DNA of 64,000 bases. Source: Saprospiraceae bacterium. GTDB lineage: Bacteria > Bacteroidota > Bacteroidia > Chitinophagales > Saprospiraceae. Each line of letters starts with the position of its first letter. Position 1 is the stretch's first letter. Location: the NCBI GenBank assembly GCA_016714985.1, contig JADKBS010000014.1, positions 124,001 through 188,000 on the forward strand. Direction: 5' to 3'. Under the pieces are notes generated by a model. That model did not search any database and was not told the origin of the DNA. It saw only the letters and a program-made list of their open reading frames with translations. The translations under genes were made by a program, and so were the position numbers. Shown one piece after another: positions 7,981 through 16,419 of this stretch.

Positions 7981-8005
7981 TGTAAAGCTATTTTAGGACG
8001 AGTCA
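7981..8005 (-). repeat. Right terminal inverted repeat of the IS3-family element
   Basis: Read on the minus strand it starts TGACTCGTCCTAAAATAGCT and pairs with the left end at 6283-6307. It lies just upstream of orfA, so the element's promoter is probably in or next to this end. Confidence 0.9.
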
Positions 8006-8111
8006 CCTCGTAAAATATTTGACAAGATTATTGTTTTTTGGGGAAGTTAACTAATTTGTGCCTTCATTTTATATGTAACAATCACAAAGTATTTTTCAAA
8101 AAAACTGGGAT

Positions 8112-9104
8112 ATGGCGACATCAAGAAACGCAGAAGCACTGAGATTGATTGAAGAGAATAAACGCAAGAAAAGCCCTGACTTGAACTTGAGTGGGCTTGG
8201 ACTAAAAAATCTTCCTATCGAGTTATTGGATTGTCGAACATGGTTAAGAAACCTAGATTTGAGTGACAACCGCCACCTGACCGATTTAGATGGCCTCAAA
8301 GTATTGGAAGAACTAACCGTCCTTGACCTATCTGAGACCAAGGTTTCACAATGTAACTTTATTCAAAATTTAAGGAATCTTACTTATATTAATTTAAGCG
8401 GTACTGGGGTTGTTGATTTGGAATGGTTGAAACCTCTTGGAAAATTGCGGTATTTGGATGTCTCAAATACCATAGTTAGGGACATTCAGTTATTGGCAGG
8501 AGGGCTTCCTTTAATAGAGGTTTTACTATTGAATGACACTGATATCAGCGATTTTGGCCCAATATGCAATCTCGAAAACTTAAAACAACTGGACGTGTCT
8601 GGGAATGCGTTTGTAACTGATTTGAATTTTCTGGGCGGATTGAGGAAGTTGGAAGAACTAAATATTTCAGAAACGGGTGTCAGCAACATGGAAACCTTGA
8701 GCCTTTCCAGTAGGCTTCGTATTTTGATCGCTCATGACACCCAGATTAATGATATTTCTGTATTGCATAAAATGCCTAAATTGAATATACTGGACATTTC
8801 AAATACCCTGGTCAATGATTTAGCCCCCCTCGTCAATTGCCCAAACTTGGAACACCTTGAAGCGGCATCAACAGAAGTGCATGAAATAAAACCATTGATG
8901 GGGTTGAAATCTTTGCACACGCTCAAATTGGGAAATTCAAAGATTGACGATTTAGCGTCGCTTCAAGGTCTTCATCTCCTAAGAATATTGGATATATCAC
9001 AAACAATCGTAAAAGATTTGTCGGTGCTAAAATCCCTCAATTCGTTGAAAGACTTGAACATATCTGACACCTTGGTGGAAGACTTAACTCCGTTAATGGT
9101 TTGA
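8112..9104 (+). CDS. ROCO-TIR protein, segment 1: leucine-rich repeats
   Basis: A segment of 330 aa made almost wholly of about a dozen 22-residue leucine-rich repeats of the type L-x-x-L-x-L-S-x-T-x-V-x-D-L-x-P-L (for example 'LKDLNISDTLVEDLTPL'), an internalin/SDS22-like spacing. LRRs serve as sensor or recognition arrays. The frame ends in a stop at 9102-9104. The normal continuation ('GLIES...', then 'NCSFLTPPQDIVNGG') is in the +1 frame, so one missing base near 9098-9101 (GG to GGG) would fuse it to the Roc segment. The region is AT-richer than the flanking chromosome. Confidence 0.88.
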   Translation: MATSRNAEALRLIEENKRKKSPDLNLSGLGLKNLPIELLDCRTWLRNLDLSDNRHLTDLDGLKVLEELTVLDLSETKVSQCNFIQNLRNLTYINLSGTGVVDLEWLKPLGKLRYLDVSNTIVRDIQLLAGGLPLIEVLLLNDTDISDFGPICNLENLKQLDVSGNAFVTDLNFLGGLRKLEELNISETGVSNMETLSLSSRLRILIAHDTQINDISVLHKMPKLNILDISNTLVNDLAPLVNCPNLEHLEAASTEVHEIKPLMGLKSLHTLKLGNSKIDDLASLQGLHLLRILDISQTIVKDLSVLKSLNSLKDLNISDTLVEDLTPLMV

Positions 9105-9820
9105 TTGAAAGTTGTATCAGGTTCGGATTTGGCGACTATAACTTTATATATAGTAACTGTTCTTTTCTAACTCCCCCTCAAGACATAGTGAATGGTGGCT
9201 TGGATGTAGTATTAAAGTACTTTTATGAAATTGATAAAGAGGGCGAATATCCAGGCTTGGAAGCGAAAATTATCGTCATAGGTGAATCAAAGGCTGGAAA
9301 AACCTCCCTCTGCAAACGGCTACTGGAAGGCAAAAACGCAGAATTGCCCAAGGAAGCAGAAAGAACCGAGGGAATTGATGTTACAGTAAGTAAATGGAAC
9401 ACAGTTCAATCAGAAGACCCAAAATGGAACCTCAATATTTTTGACTTTGGGGGTCAGGATTTCTACAAACCGCTACATCAGTTTTTTTATACGAGTGAGG
9501 CACTGTACATTTTGGTGGTTAAGGACGGTCACCTGCCGAATGATATTGATTATTGGCTTGAAGCAGCACATATTTATGGTGAAGGCAGTCCAGTGCTTGT
9601 CGTCAACAACTATTTTGGACCAGTACCAGATAAGACAAAAAATGATATTACCCAGCGTAAACTGGGGACTGTAGTTAAGGAAATCATCAAGGTAAACTTG
9701 AGTTCTTGTGAGGGATTGGACACACTATTCGATACTATCCGAAGAATGGTGAACGAACTACAGATAGTACACCAAAAATTCCTAAGGCATGGGGAGGTTG
9801 CAGGCAAGATTTGGCATTGA
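9101..9820 (+). CDS. ROCO-TIR protein, segment 2: Roc GTPase domain
   Basis: A 239-aa segment opening with the LRR/Roc linker ('LTPPQDIVNGGLDVVLKYF'). It then has a Ras-like fold: P-loop 'GESKAGKTS' at 61-69, 'TEGIDV' as switch I, and 'DFGGQD' at 115-120 as the DxxG switch II. The usual G4 motif N/T-K-x-D is not seen; 'VVNNYFG' stands in its place, as in some divergent Roc domains. The Roc domain is a GTP/GDP dimerisation switch. The frame ends at 9820. Translation can be carried on to the COR segment by restoring one base near 9816-9820 and one in the T5 run at 9852-9856. Confidence 0.85.
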   Translation: MIESCIRFGFGDYNFIYSNCSFLTPPQDIVNGGLDVVLKYFYEIDKEGEYPGLEAKIIVIGESKAGKTSLCKRLLEGKNAELPKEAERTEGIDVTVSKWNTVQSEDPKWNLNIFDFGGQDFYKPLHQFFYTSEALYILVVKDGHLPNDIDYWLEAAHIYGEGSPVLVVNNYFGPVPDKTKNDITQRKLGTVVKEIIKVNLSSCEGLDTLFDTIRRMVNELQIVHQKFLRHGEVAGKIWH

Positions 9821-9887
9821 AAAGGAACAATAAAGTGCTGCCGATTTATGATTTTTCGAGCTGAGTGAAGCGGAACAATATGGCAAT

Positions 9888-11243
9888 ATGGATCAAAAGG
9901 TATCACGAAGTTTTCTAAATTATTTGCACAAAATTGGAGATTGTTTGTATTATGAGAAAGTTGACCTTCTAAAAAACATAATTATTTTGGAAAACCAATG
10001 GGCAACAAAGGCAATTTATCAAGTGATAGAAGATACTGAAATCAAAAACAGAAATGGCTACTTTAAAACGGAGGACTTGTGGAGGATTTGGTGGTCAAAG
10101 AAAAACGACAGGATTCTAGGACAGAATGAAGGCAAACACATAAGGTATCTGAATGAGTTGAAGCAATTGATGGAGTACTATAAATTATGTTATCCAATAC
10201 ATATTGGTAGTTTGGAATTCATAGTGCCGATGCTATTGCCTTCGGAGATTGGTCGTGAATTGCCAATCATGAACCATGAAGATGAGGTAATATTTGTGTA
10301 TAAATTCGAGTACCTTCCATCGGCACTTTTCTACCAGTTCATTACTGAGTGCAATGAACTGATTGATGGGGATGAAGATTTCAAGTATGTTTCCAGTAAT
10401 GAAGTTGGTCTGAGATACGGGAATGCAAGTGCTTTGGCAAGTAAAGTCACCATCGGAGGAAATGAAGGGTTTCTTTTCCAAATAGACGGGAATAATGTGA
10501 ATGACTTTATTTGGCTCTCAAGTCAAATTGAAAAAAGATTGGACAATCTAAAGAAAGGGTTACCTGAATTAGGGAGAAAGAAATCATTCCCCTGCAAATG
10601 TAATTTTTGCAGGACACAAGCAATAACAGAAAGGAGTTTCTTCGATGAGGAGGATATAGAAATATATAAAGAAAATGGAAAGAAGGATATTTATTGCCAT
10701 AAGAGTCGTAAATTTATAGAATTGGAAAAGTTGACAAAAGATATAAATGGTGAAACTGAAGACCTAACCAATCTTCAAATACCGAAGGCCATCATCCTTT
10801 CTGATGATTCAGATAAAAACTTTCTTGAAAAATTTAAGACTCACATGGCGCTGCTTGTCAGGGAAGAGCTTATTGAATTGTGGGATGAAGCCAGTTGCAT
10901 TCTCGCTGGGGACCTAAAGGATGAGAAATTCAAAGCTGCATTAGACAGTGCTGACATTATTTTCATCTTGGCAAGTTCTGCCCTATTGGCGAATCACGAC
11001 ATTGACAAAGAACTTGCAGATAAGTTTGAACGGGTAGAAAAAGAAGTAGTAGTTATAGTGCCTATCATCGTTTCAAGTTGTTTGTGGAAAGCAACAAAAA
11101 TTCAGAGCATCCGAGTTTTGCCAATGGATGAAACACCCATTGACAAATCGAGTAATCAAAATGAGTCATGGCATGAAATCAGCAGACAGATCCGGCCCCA
11201 GGCAGAAAGAATTAAAACCAAGGTGAATGCCCGAAGGCGTTAA
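9888..11243 (+). CDS. ROCO-TIR protein, segment 3: COR domain, Cys motif and C-terminal TIR domain
   Basis: A 451-aa segment. The first half matches COR: 'FLNYLHKIGDCLYYEKVDLL', 'IILENQWATKAIYQVIED', 'GYFKTEDLWRIW'. At about 243-250 there is a Cys cluster C-x-C-x2-C with later Cys/His, zinc-ribbon-like, as in other bacterial ROCO proteins. From about 295 a TIR-2-type domain follows: 'KAIILSDDSDKNF', 'ELIELWDEASCILAGD', 'DSADIIFILASSALLA', 'VVVIVPIIVSSCLWK' and a final W-x-E-I-x-x-x-I-R. In bacterial immunity many TIR domains are NADases; a Glu lies after the 'SSALLA' strand (DIDKEL), but activity is not proven. Its stop overlaps the stop of the convergent MBL gene by 4 bp. Confidence 0.85.
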   Translation: MDQKVSRSFLNYLHKIGDCLYYEKVDLLKNIIILENQWATKAIYQVIEDTEIKNRNGYFKTEDLWRIWWSKKNDRILGQNEGKHIRYLNELKQLMEYYKLCYPIHIGSLEFIVPMLLPSEIGRELPIMNHEDEVIFVYKFEYLPSALFYQFITECNELIDGDEDFKYVSSNEVGLRYGNASALASKVTIGGNEGFLFQIDGNNVNDFIWLSSQIEKRLDNLKKGLPELGRKKSFPCKCNFCRTQAITERSFFDEEDIEIYKENGKKDIYCHKSRKFIELEKLTKDINGETEDLTNLQIPKAIILSDDSDKNFLEKFKTHMALLVREELIELWDEASCILAGDLKDEKFKAALDSADIIFILASSALLANHDIDKELADKFERVEKEVVVIVPIIVSSCLWKATKIQSIRVLPMDETPIDKSSNQNESWHEISRQIRPQAERIKTKVNARRR

Positions 11244-12487
11244 TCCCTCATCTCAGGTATTCTGGAGAGTAGCTTCAATACTTTCACCGATTCCAAGCCA
11301 TTTGGGTCAAACTCAAAACAATAGCCTAATTTTTGCAGCGTGGGATTGTTTTTCTTGTTGGGCAATAAAACATTTGCAAGGTAAATGTCAACAACAGCCT
11401 CCTTTGCATTTCTTTTTTCAAGGCTCTCTGCTGGAAGGGTTGGCCAATCAATAGGCATAATGTCAGTACAATGCTCAAGAAACTGTTGCTTCTCGGCGGG
11501 CAGTCCGTCATAATTGGTGGCATAAGTTTTTGTTGTAGTATGACAGGAGTCGGCAGCTTCTTTTATATGCTCAAGGGTGGCCATATCTGGGTGTCCGTAA
11601 TTTCCAACGCCTGCCGAGATAGCGAGAGTGGCCTCCTTCTCATTAGGCAACAATGCGCACCAGATTTGTCCGCTGCTTGATTCGGCAGAACCATGATGTG
11701 GCAATTTAACAAAATCGTAGGTAAACCTGCCCGCCTCACCAACCAGATGAGGCGAATCCAATGCTATTTGCAGATTTTGTTCAAAACTGCCCTTAAGCGC
11801 ATCTCCTCCAAACAATAGGCGGTATGGTCCAAATGTCAGATGTAGTACGGCTGAAATATTATTCCCATTTAGCATCTTCTTTTTATCGGTCGAGAGTAGG
11901 TTCAGGAGTATGGCCTCATTGGTAGCATTGGAAAACTCCACACTTTCTGTAGAAGATGGGGATATACAGGAGGCCTTTACAGTGTTAGGTGAATCACTTA
12001 TATTTGGCAATGTGCGGGCTGTCAAGAATTGCGACTTTAATTTATGTTCTTCATAAAATGCTTCGATTTTGGCAAACAGCCCAGTACCATACGTTTCCGA
12101 TATTTTGTTGAAACGTGCAGCTAGTTTGGGATTTTTGACCAGTACTTCCTCAATGAGCTTGTTATCCTTAAGTATTTTGGCGAATCGCTTGACGACAGTC
12201 TTAGGGGGTAAAGCGCCGGGCAACCAAACCTGTCTTATCTCAATCCCATTGTCCTTTACCCATTTGGCCCATTGGTCAAAGCCCTTTAGGTGGTCAAAAT
12301 GATAGTGGGAGATATGACATAGTGAAGCAACCTTTGGCTGTTGCCCATTTGTATGTTGTTGGGCATACAGAAGGGAGGGAGGGCATTTAGGGAAGTTTAT
12401 CTTTTCATCGTAGTAGAAATCAATGAAGCCAAAGCTCCCATCCGGGAAACGTAAAAGGATATTGTCGCCTTGTCCTACATTGAACAC
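11240..12487 (-). CDS. Metallo-beta-lactamase-fold hydrolase (ComEC-tail-like)
   Basis: The reading frame gives 415 aa from GTG, but the true start is probably ATG at 12513-12515 (M-N-E-Y-P-P-L-Q-V-I-V). That ATG comes into frame if the C6 run (12497-12502) is really C7. The MBL core is intact: 'FNVGQGDNILLRF', metal motif H-Y-H-F-D-H at about 61-66, 'LLFGGDALKGS' (metal Asp) and 'VKLPHHGSAESS' (last His). This variety is shared with the C-terminal domain of ComEC and with MBL genes beside STAND-type defence genes. It is the last gene of the sensor kinase / response regulator operon (35 bp after the regulator) and converges on the ROCO-TIR gene with overlapping stops. Substrate is unknown. 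Confidence 0.85.
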   Translation of the reverse strand: MFNVGQGDNILLRFPDGSFGFIDFYYDEKINFPKCPPSLLYAQQHTNGQQPKVASLCHISHYHFDHLKGFDQWAKWVKDNGIEIRQVWLPGALPPKTVVKRFAKILKDNKLIEEVLVKNPKLAARFNKISETYGTGLFAKIEAFYEEHKLKSQFLTARTLPNISDSPNTVKASCISPSSTESVEFSNATNEAILLNLLSTDKKKMLNGNNISAVLHLTFGPYRLLFGGDALKGSFEQNLQIALDSPHLVGEAGRFTYDFVKLPHHGSAESSSGQIWCALLPNEKEATLAISAGVGNYGHPDMATLEHIKEAADSCHTTTKTYATNYDGLPAEKQQFLEHCTDIMPIDWPTLPAESLEKRNAKEAVVDIYLANVLLPNKKNNPTLQKLGYCFEFDPNGLESVKVLKLLSRIPEMRD

Positions 12488-12549
12488 GATTACTTGAAGG
12501 GGGGTATTCGTTCATAGTCTTGAAAAAGGTAGTGGTGATTTGTTTTGTG

Positions 12550-12879
12550 CTATAACTTGACATTTGGTGGCAAAGGAACAATGGCATGTGAGCCAATCAT
12601 TCCATTGTCCGTCTCGGAGAAAAATATCATCTTGAACCTATCATTGACATTGGAAACACCATGCCTCCTCAAAAAATCCAATGGAAACTCACGGTGAAAC
12701 GAGATATTTTCATCCTCTACATCCTGAAACCTTACTGAAGCAAGTGGCATGGCCGCATCTTCCTCAACTCCTTCCAATTCGCAATAAAAAAACTGTTGGC
12801 AAGTCTTTTCATTGAAGGTCTCCAAAAAATCTTTGTGGCCAATGTCCTCCCTTTTCTTCCTGTTGCTTGTTGCGGGCAA
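12550..12879 (-). CDS. C-terminal part of the response regulator, separate frame
   Basis: A 109-aa stretch. From 'REDIGHKDFLETFNEKTCQQ' on, it continues the response-regulator protein that begins at 13876. The two frames overlap around the T4 run at 12852-12855 (AAAA on the coding strand). Removing one base there gives '...NKQQEEREDIGHKDFL...' without interruption. It ends 'IVPLPPNVKL'. No known domain is recognised. The MBL gene follows after about 35 bp. Confidence 0.7.
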   Translation of the reverse strand: MPATSNRKKREDIGHKDFLETFNEKTCQQFFYCELEGVEEDAAMPLASVRFQDVEDENISFHREFPLDFLRRHGVSNVNDRFKMIFFSETDNGMIGSHAIVPLPPNVKL

Positions 12880-13876
12880 TAAATTCCCAAACGCCGAAAA
12901 GAAAGGCCAACTGGTTTTTCTTTATGGTGTATTTTTTGGCTATATTAACGATGGCTTTTCTGTTTTCTTTTACTTCATATAGGTCAAGCAACCTTTTGAC
13001 AAAAAAGAACTCTGCCAGACGGTTTTCAAAGTCATCGCCCTTGGCAGCGTAGCCGAATAGCGTATCCTGGGATTTCTCAAGGGTTTCTAAATCTCCCAAG
13101 CCGATGTACAAACTTCTACTTTTAGTCCGAATTTGAAGCCCCTCCACCAAACCTGTATCTGGGTTGATATTTTGAACAATTACCGGGCTTGCTTTACGCA
13201 CGTTCCAATTCTCGGTTACTTTGTACTGCCATAATCGGTCGTTTTGGGAGAAGATGTTTAAGCCCGGCTTTATCCGTTGGCTAAGGAATTGGAACAACAG
13301 CATTCTTTCAGAAGCGCCCAATTCATTGAAATCACCATCACTAAGTGGAATATATGCGTAATTGAAGTTTAGCTTGGAGGTACTTTTAAGTATCAGCAAG
13401 TCGAATTTGCTTAAAGCACCAGTCTTAATCTTGGATAAGAATTTTCGTTCAATTTTTTGTCTAATGGTCACAATGTCCTGATCCATCGTGCCACTGTGCT
13501 TCACCATAAAAGAGTCTTTATCTACACCAAGTTCAACACATTTTTCCCTATAATTGGGGTAAGCAGAATATACGAATGCATGAATAGAATCGGGGTAGTT
13601 TTTCTGAATGAACTCCAAAATATCAAGACCACCAAGAGGTTCATCATTTCCGAGATTGATATCCACAATTACACTACTGAAATAGCTGTCAGCCTTTTGG
13701 GTTTTTTCCATCAGGCTTTTGAAGTCTTCAGCACTGTTTACCAACTCATAGTCTGGCAGAAGACAGTGGCCATTAGTTCTGTTGACGACGTTTAGGTTCC
13801 GTTTTATGGCCCTGCTTATTTTTACATTGTCTTCAACGATGACTATTCTTGGCTGGATGAAATTATTTGCTATCAC
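12809..13876 (-). CDS. Response regulator: receiver domain plus unrecognised output region
   Basis: A 355-aa segment whose first 150 residues form a receiver domain: 'RIVIVEDNVKISRAIK' (acidic pair), 'SSVIVDINLGND' (phospho-acceptor Asp), 'HAFVYSAYPNY' (Ser/Thr) and 'DSFMVKHSGT' (conserved Lys). The remaining 200 residues, plus the 109-aa tail in the next frame, match no DNA-binding or enzymatic output domain I recognise. It begins 8 bp after the kinase gene ends, so the two should form a cognate pair. Repaired length is about 440 aa. Phosphorylation may control a protein-protein output, perhaps the MBL protein, but that is inference. Confidence 0.82.
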   Translation of the reverse strand: MIANNFIQPRIVIVEDNVKISRAIKRNLNVVNRTNGHCLLPDYELVNSAEDFKSLMEKTQKADSYFSSVIVDINLGNDEPLGGLDILEFIQKNYPDSIHAFVYSAYPNYREKCVELGVDKDSFMVKHSGTMDQDIVTIRQKIERKFLSKIKTGALSKFDLLILKSTSKLNFNYAYIPLSDGDFNELGASERMLLFQFLSQRIKPGLNIFSQNDRLWQYKVTENWNVRKASPVIVQNINPDTGLVEGLQIRTKSRSLYIGLGDLETLEKSQDTLFGYAAKGDDFENRLAEFFFVKRLLDLYEVKENRKAIVNIAKKYTIKKNQLAFLFGVWEFIARNKQQEEKGGHWPQRFFGDLQ

Positions 13877-13884
13877 AATTGGTC

Positions 13885-14907
13885 TTATTTTTTGAAATTA
13901 ATGTGTTCTGGTATTTCGATAAAGAAAGTCGTTCCCTTTCCTTTTTGAGAATTTACCCTGATTTGCCCCTCTAATTTGTTCAAGATAGTTTCTCGAACGA
14001 AGTATAATCCAATTCCCACGCCATTTTCCTTTTTGGAGAAGCGAAGGTCGTAAATTTTTTCCAAATCATTGTTGTCAATTCCATCACCATTATCTTGAAC
14101 GCTGACTAGGTATTTTTTTTGCTCCAACTTGGTTTGAACTTTTATTTCACCCTGCTTACCTTTAGGTATTGCTTGAATGGCATTCTTCACCAAATTGTAA
14201 ACAATCATGGAAAACTCGGTTTTGTTGCTGATGAGGTTGGGCATTCCTAATGCCAAATCTGTTCTGAATTTGATGTGGTTTTCGTTATTTTTGAAGAAAA
14301 ACAATACTTCTTCGATGACATCATTAATGGAAAATGCTTCACGGGTATTTTGCTCACTCGGGTCAAATAATTTCAACAAATTGGTGATTTTGAGTGCATT
14401 TACCTCAACTTGTCGGCTTAAACCCTTTAAAGGGTCTTGATACTTATCTGGCAAGTCTTCCTTAAATTCATCCAAATCCGCCCACATTTCCATCAGCATG
14501 TTTCGAATGTCATGGTTGATTCCTTGAAGTACCAAAAAGAAAGAAGCACCCGCCGCCCTGGGAAGTATCTCTTCCAAAAGGTCGTTATTTTCATTAATTT
14601 GGGCCTGCAACTCTATTTTGTCATTTTTGAGTTTTTCGGCATCTTTTTTCATTGCAATTTGCTTTTCTCCAAGCTTTTGCAATTCCTCGCTTATCCTTTT
14701 TCGCTCTTCCTGTATCCTCCGTATATAATCATCGCTGAGCAAGGCAATGGTTGCAAAATTAGCGAATGCTTCCATGAATTGCCTCGTGTTGTTTTCCTTG
14801 TCATTAAAGTTCTTATGAGTCTTATAGTTGAATATCATCACACCTATGGACGGCCTCCAAACTCCAACCGGATGGCAGCAACAGATTTCAAACCACGTGC
14901 ATGCCAA
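13885..14907 (-). CDS. Sensor histidine kinase segment: coiled coil, H-box and HATPase
   Basis: The C-terminal catalytic part of a large sensor kinase. The first 20 or so residues of this frame are probably not native. Genuine sequence starts near 'IGVMIFNYKTHKNFND' (end of a GAF domain), which joins the upstream frame if one C is restored near 14843-14852. A coiled coil ('EELQKLGEKQIAMKKDAEKL') leads to the H-box 'GINHDIRNML', then the N-box 'YNLVKNAIQAI', G1 'DNGDGID' and G2 'GVGIGLYF'. These are the ATP-binding and phospho-accepting elements of a HisKA/HATPase_c kinase. The partner response regulator begins 8 bp downstream. Confidence 0.85.
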   Translation of the reverse strand: MACTWFEICCCHPVGVWRPSIGVMIFNYKTHKNFNDKENNTRQFMEAFANFATIALLSDDYIRRIQEERKRISEELQKLGEKQIAMKKDAEKLKNDKIELQAQINENNDLLEEILPRAAGASFFLVLQGINHDIRNMLMEMWADLDEFKEDLPDKYQDPLKGLSRQVEVNALKITNLLKLFDPSEQNTREAFSINDVIEEVLFFFKNNENHIKFRTDLALGMPNLISNKTEFSMIVYNLVKNAIQAIPKGKQGEIKVQTKLEQKKYLVSVQDNGDGIDNNDLEKIYDLRFSKKENGVGIGLYFVRETILNKLEGQIRVNSQKGKGTTFFIEIPEHINFKK

Positions 14908-16115
14908 AAAGTCTTGGTAATGTCTCTTTCTTTCGAAATTTCTTGCGCTACCTGGCTCATCCTCTCTTTAGAGTCAATATACTGGCTACCGTGCTCAATG
15001 ACATAGCTGGCCAAATTGGCTTTCTTGCTTGGCTCTCGTCTGTCAAACTCTGGCATAGAATTTCCACCTACTGCCTTGGCGTCGCCGATGGTGATAGTGT
15101 TATCTTCTCCTTGATAAACGAACAATACTACCGAATCTGCTGATGGGGACAACCTATACGCCTTATCCACGATGGCTTGCAGGGGAGTCTTATTGTCTCT
15201 GTCAATCAATGCGCTAGTAATTGCCTCTATAGCGTAAAGAAAACGACTATTCATAATTGCTGAGGATGCTTTCCTAGCAACGCTGTTTAAGAAGGTTTCG
15301 GAATATCCTTTAATCTCTTCTGAGTTGATTTCCCTTTTTGAAAAAACATTGATAAAGGCTTGGTACTTGTTATCAGCAATGACCCTTAAGGCAATATAGC
15401 CTTTGAAGCCATGCTCAATGCAAAACGTGCAAATTCTGTTAATTTCATTCTCGTCTGGTTTCTCAATGGAAATCAGACTTTTAAATTGAGTGCTAATCGG
15501 GTCTGAAGTTGTTGTTTTGGCGTCAAGAAAATTGTTTTTTTTGTACAGATCATAAAAACTGGGCAAGGTGGCATCTTTCAAAAGTTTATAGTCTGGCTTA
15601 TCGGGATGCCTGCGCCTCCAGACGCTTACATAATCCGACTTGAAATACTCTTGTAAAGCCGTGGCCATACCTCTATATACGTCGTATTGTGATATCAAAA
15701 AGTTATCGGTCATGCCGCTAATCTTTAATAGTGTCTGGAACTGCTTCTTTTGGAGATAAAAATCAGTTATTTTCTTGACAGCCTTCCCATAGACTTCCAT
15801 GGTCGCTTGGCTGAAAAAATCTTTTTCCTTTGCCATTAGGTTAAATACCCCAGCCAGTGGTGCATTCTCATTGACTAGCATGGGGAGCGCAAGTTCGGAA
15901 TTCACGCCCGGAATACATTCTTTGTAGTACTTGTCATGCTCTACGTCACCTGTACTATATGGAAATTTGCTTTCTGCGACATGTTTTATAATGCCTACCT
16001 TTCCTATGTTTTTTTGTTCAAGCAGTGACTTATATTTTTCTATTTCTTCCAAAGAGTAACCAAACAGATGTTCTGGTCTGATATTGCCAATTATTTCATC
16101 ATTAAAGCTCGTCAA
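14844..16115 (-). CDS. Sensor histidine kinase segment: GAF-type sensory domains
   Basis: A 423-aa segment with two GAF-like modules. The first is around 'SELALPMLVNENAPLAGVFN'; the second is around 'YRLSPSADSVVLFVYQGEDN', running on to 'SVAAIRLEFGGRP', where the frame breaks. GAF domains bind small ligands or mediate dimer signalling. The start here (TTG at 16115) is an artefact of the frame; the real chain continues from the 16389 frame with a one-base correction near 16105-16120. The C-terminus should continue into the kinase segment ('IGVMIFNY'). Confidence 0.7.
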   Translation of the reverse strand: MTSFNDEIIGNIRPEHLFGYSLEEIEKYKSLLEQKNIGKVGIIKHVAESKFPYSTGDVEHDKYYKECIPGVNSELALPMLVNENAPLAGVFNLMAKEKDFFSQATMEVYGKAVKKITDFYLQKKQFQTLLKISGMTDNFLISQYDVYRGMATALQEYFKSDYVSVWRRRHPDKPDYKLLKDATLPSFYDLYKKNNFLDAKTTTSDPISTQFKSLISIEKPDENEINRICTFCIEHGFKGYIALRVIADNKYQAFINVFSKREINSEEIKGYSETFLNSVARKASSAIMNSRFLYAIEAITSALIDRDNKTPLQAIVDKAYRLSPSADSVVLFVYQGEDNTITIGDAKAVGGNSMPEFDRREPSKKANLASYVIEHGSQYIDSKERMSQVAQEISKERDITKTFWHARGLKSVAAIRLEFGGRP

Positions 16116-16389
16116 CGCTATGTTTACCGTAATCAGCCCCTAACCGTTTGGCAATTGCCTCCAGTGAATGTTTCAGGAATTCATCATAGCTCAAGTCGGG
16201 ATTTTCCTTCTCCAGTTTTTCGACAAAGGCATTGACCTCTCGTTTCTTTTCTTTCACATAACTGCTGTAATAAGGTTGGGCAAGGTTGTCAACATACAAT
16301 TCCAAGTAGATTCGATTACTTTCCAAAAGCTGACAATATTGAGGCGGCGAAAAGCTAATTTGAGTTTCCACCGAGAACGTAAAAGCCAT
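16102..16389 (-). CDS. Sensor histidine kinase segment: end of first GAF domain and linker helix
   Basis: A 95-aa piece ('FTFSVETQISFSPPQYCQLL', 'YLELYVDNLAQPYY', then a charged helix 'SSYVKEKKREVNAFVEKLEK'). It fits as the last strand and helix of the first GAF domain. The intervening GAF sequence ('MISRGNSFDTKEQKQEETVM' then 'GVIEVGFRMSQLNKW') lies in another frame at about 16390-16520. Single-base corrections near 16502-16510 and 16388-16400 join it to the neighbouring segments. Confidence 0.6.
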   Translation of the reverse strand: MAFTFSVETQISFSPPQYCQLLESNRIYLELYVDNLAQPYYSSYVKEKKREVNAFVEKLEKENPDLSYDEFLKHSLEAIAKRLGADYGKHSVDEL

Positions 16390-16419
16390 TTATTCAACTG
16401 GCTCATCCTAAATCCCACC

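Larger units (their letters stand above)
6283..8005 (-). mobile_element. Complete IS3-family insertion sequence with 3-bp target duplication
   Basis: The element is bounded by 25-bp terminal inverted repeats beginning 5'-TG (6283-6307 and the complement of 7981-8005; 20 of 25 positions agree). It is flanked by CCT on both sides (6280-6282 and 8006-8008), a 3-bp target-site duplication. Inside are two minus-strand genes, orfA (7568-7963) and orfB (6537-7571), joined by a programmed frameshift signal. It is about 1.72 kb, longer than a typical 1.2-1.5 kb IS3 element, mostly because of the roughly 250-bp non-coding left end with repeats. All transposase motifs look intact, so it may be active. 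Confidence 0.93.

Noticed and set aside
8112..12515. Assignment to a named AVAST type because an MBL and an NLR-like protein are together
   Set aside because: No STAND/NACHT ATPase or trypsin-like protease is present; the GTPase is a Roc-COR. Only a loose analogy is justified.
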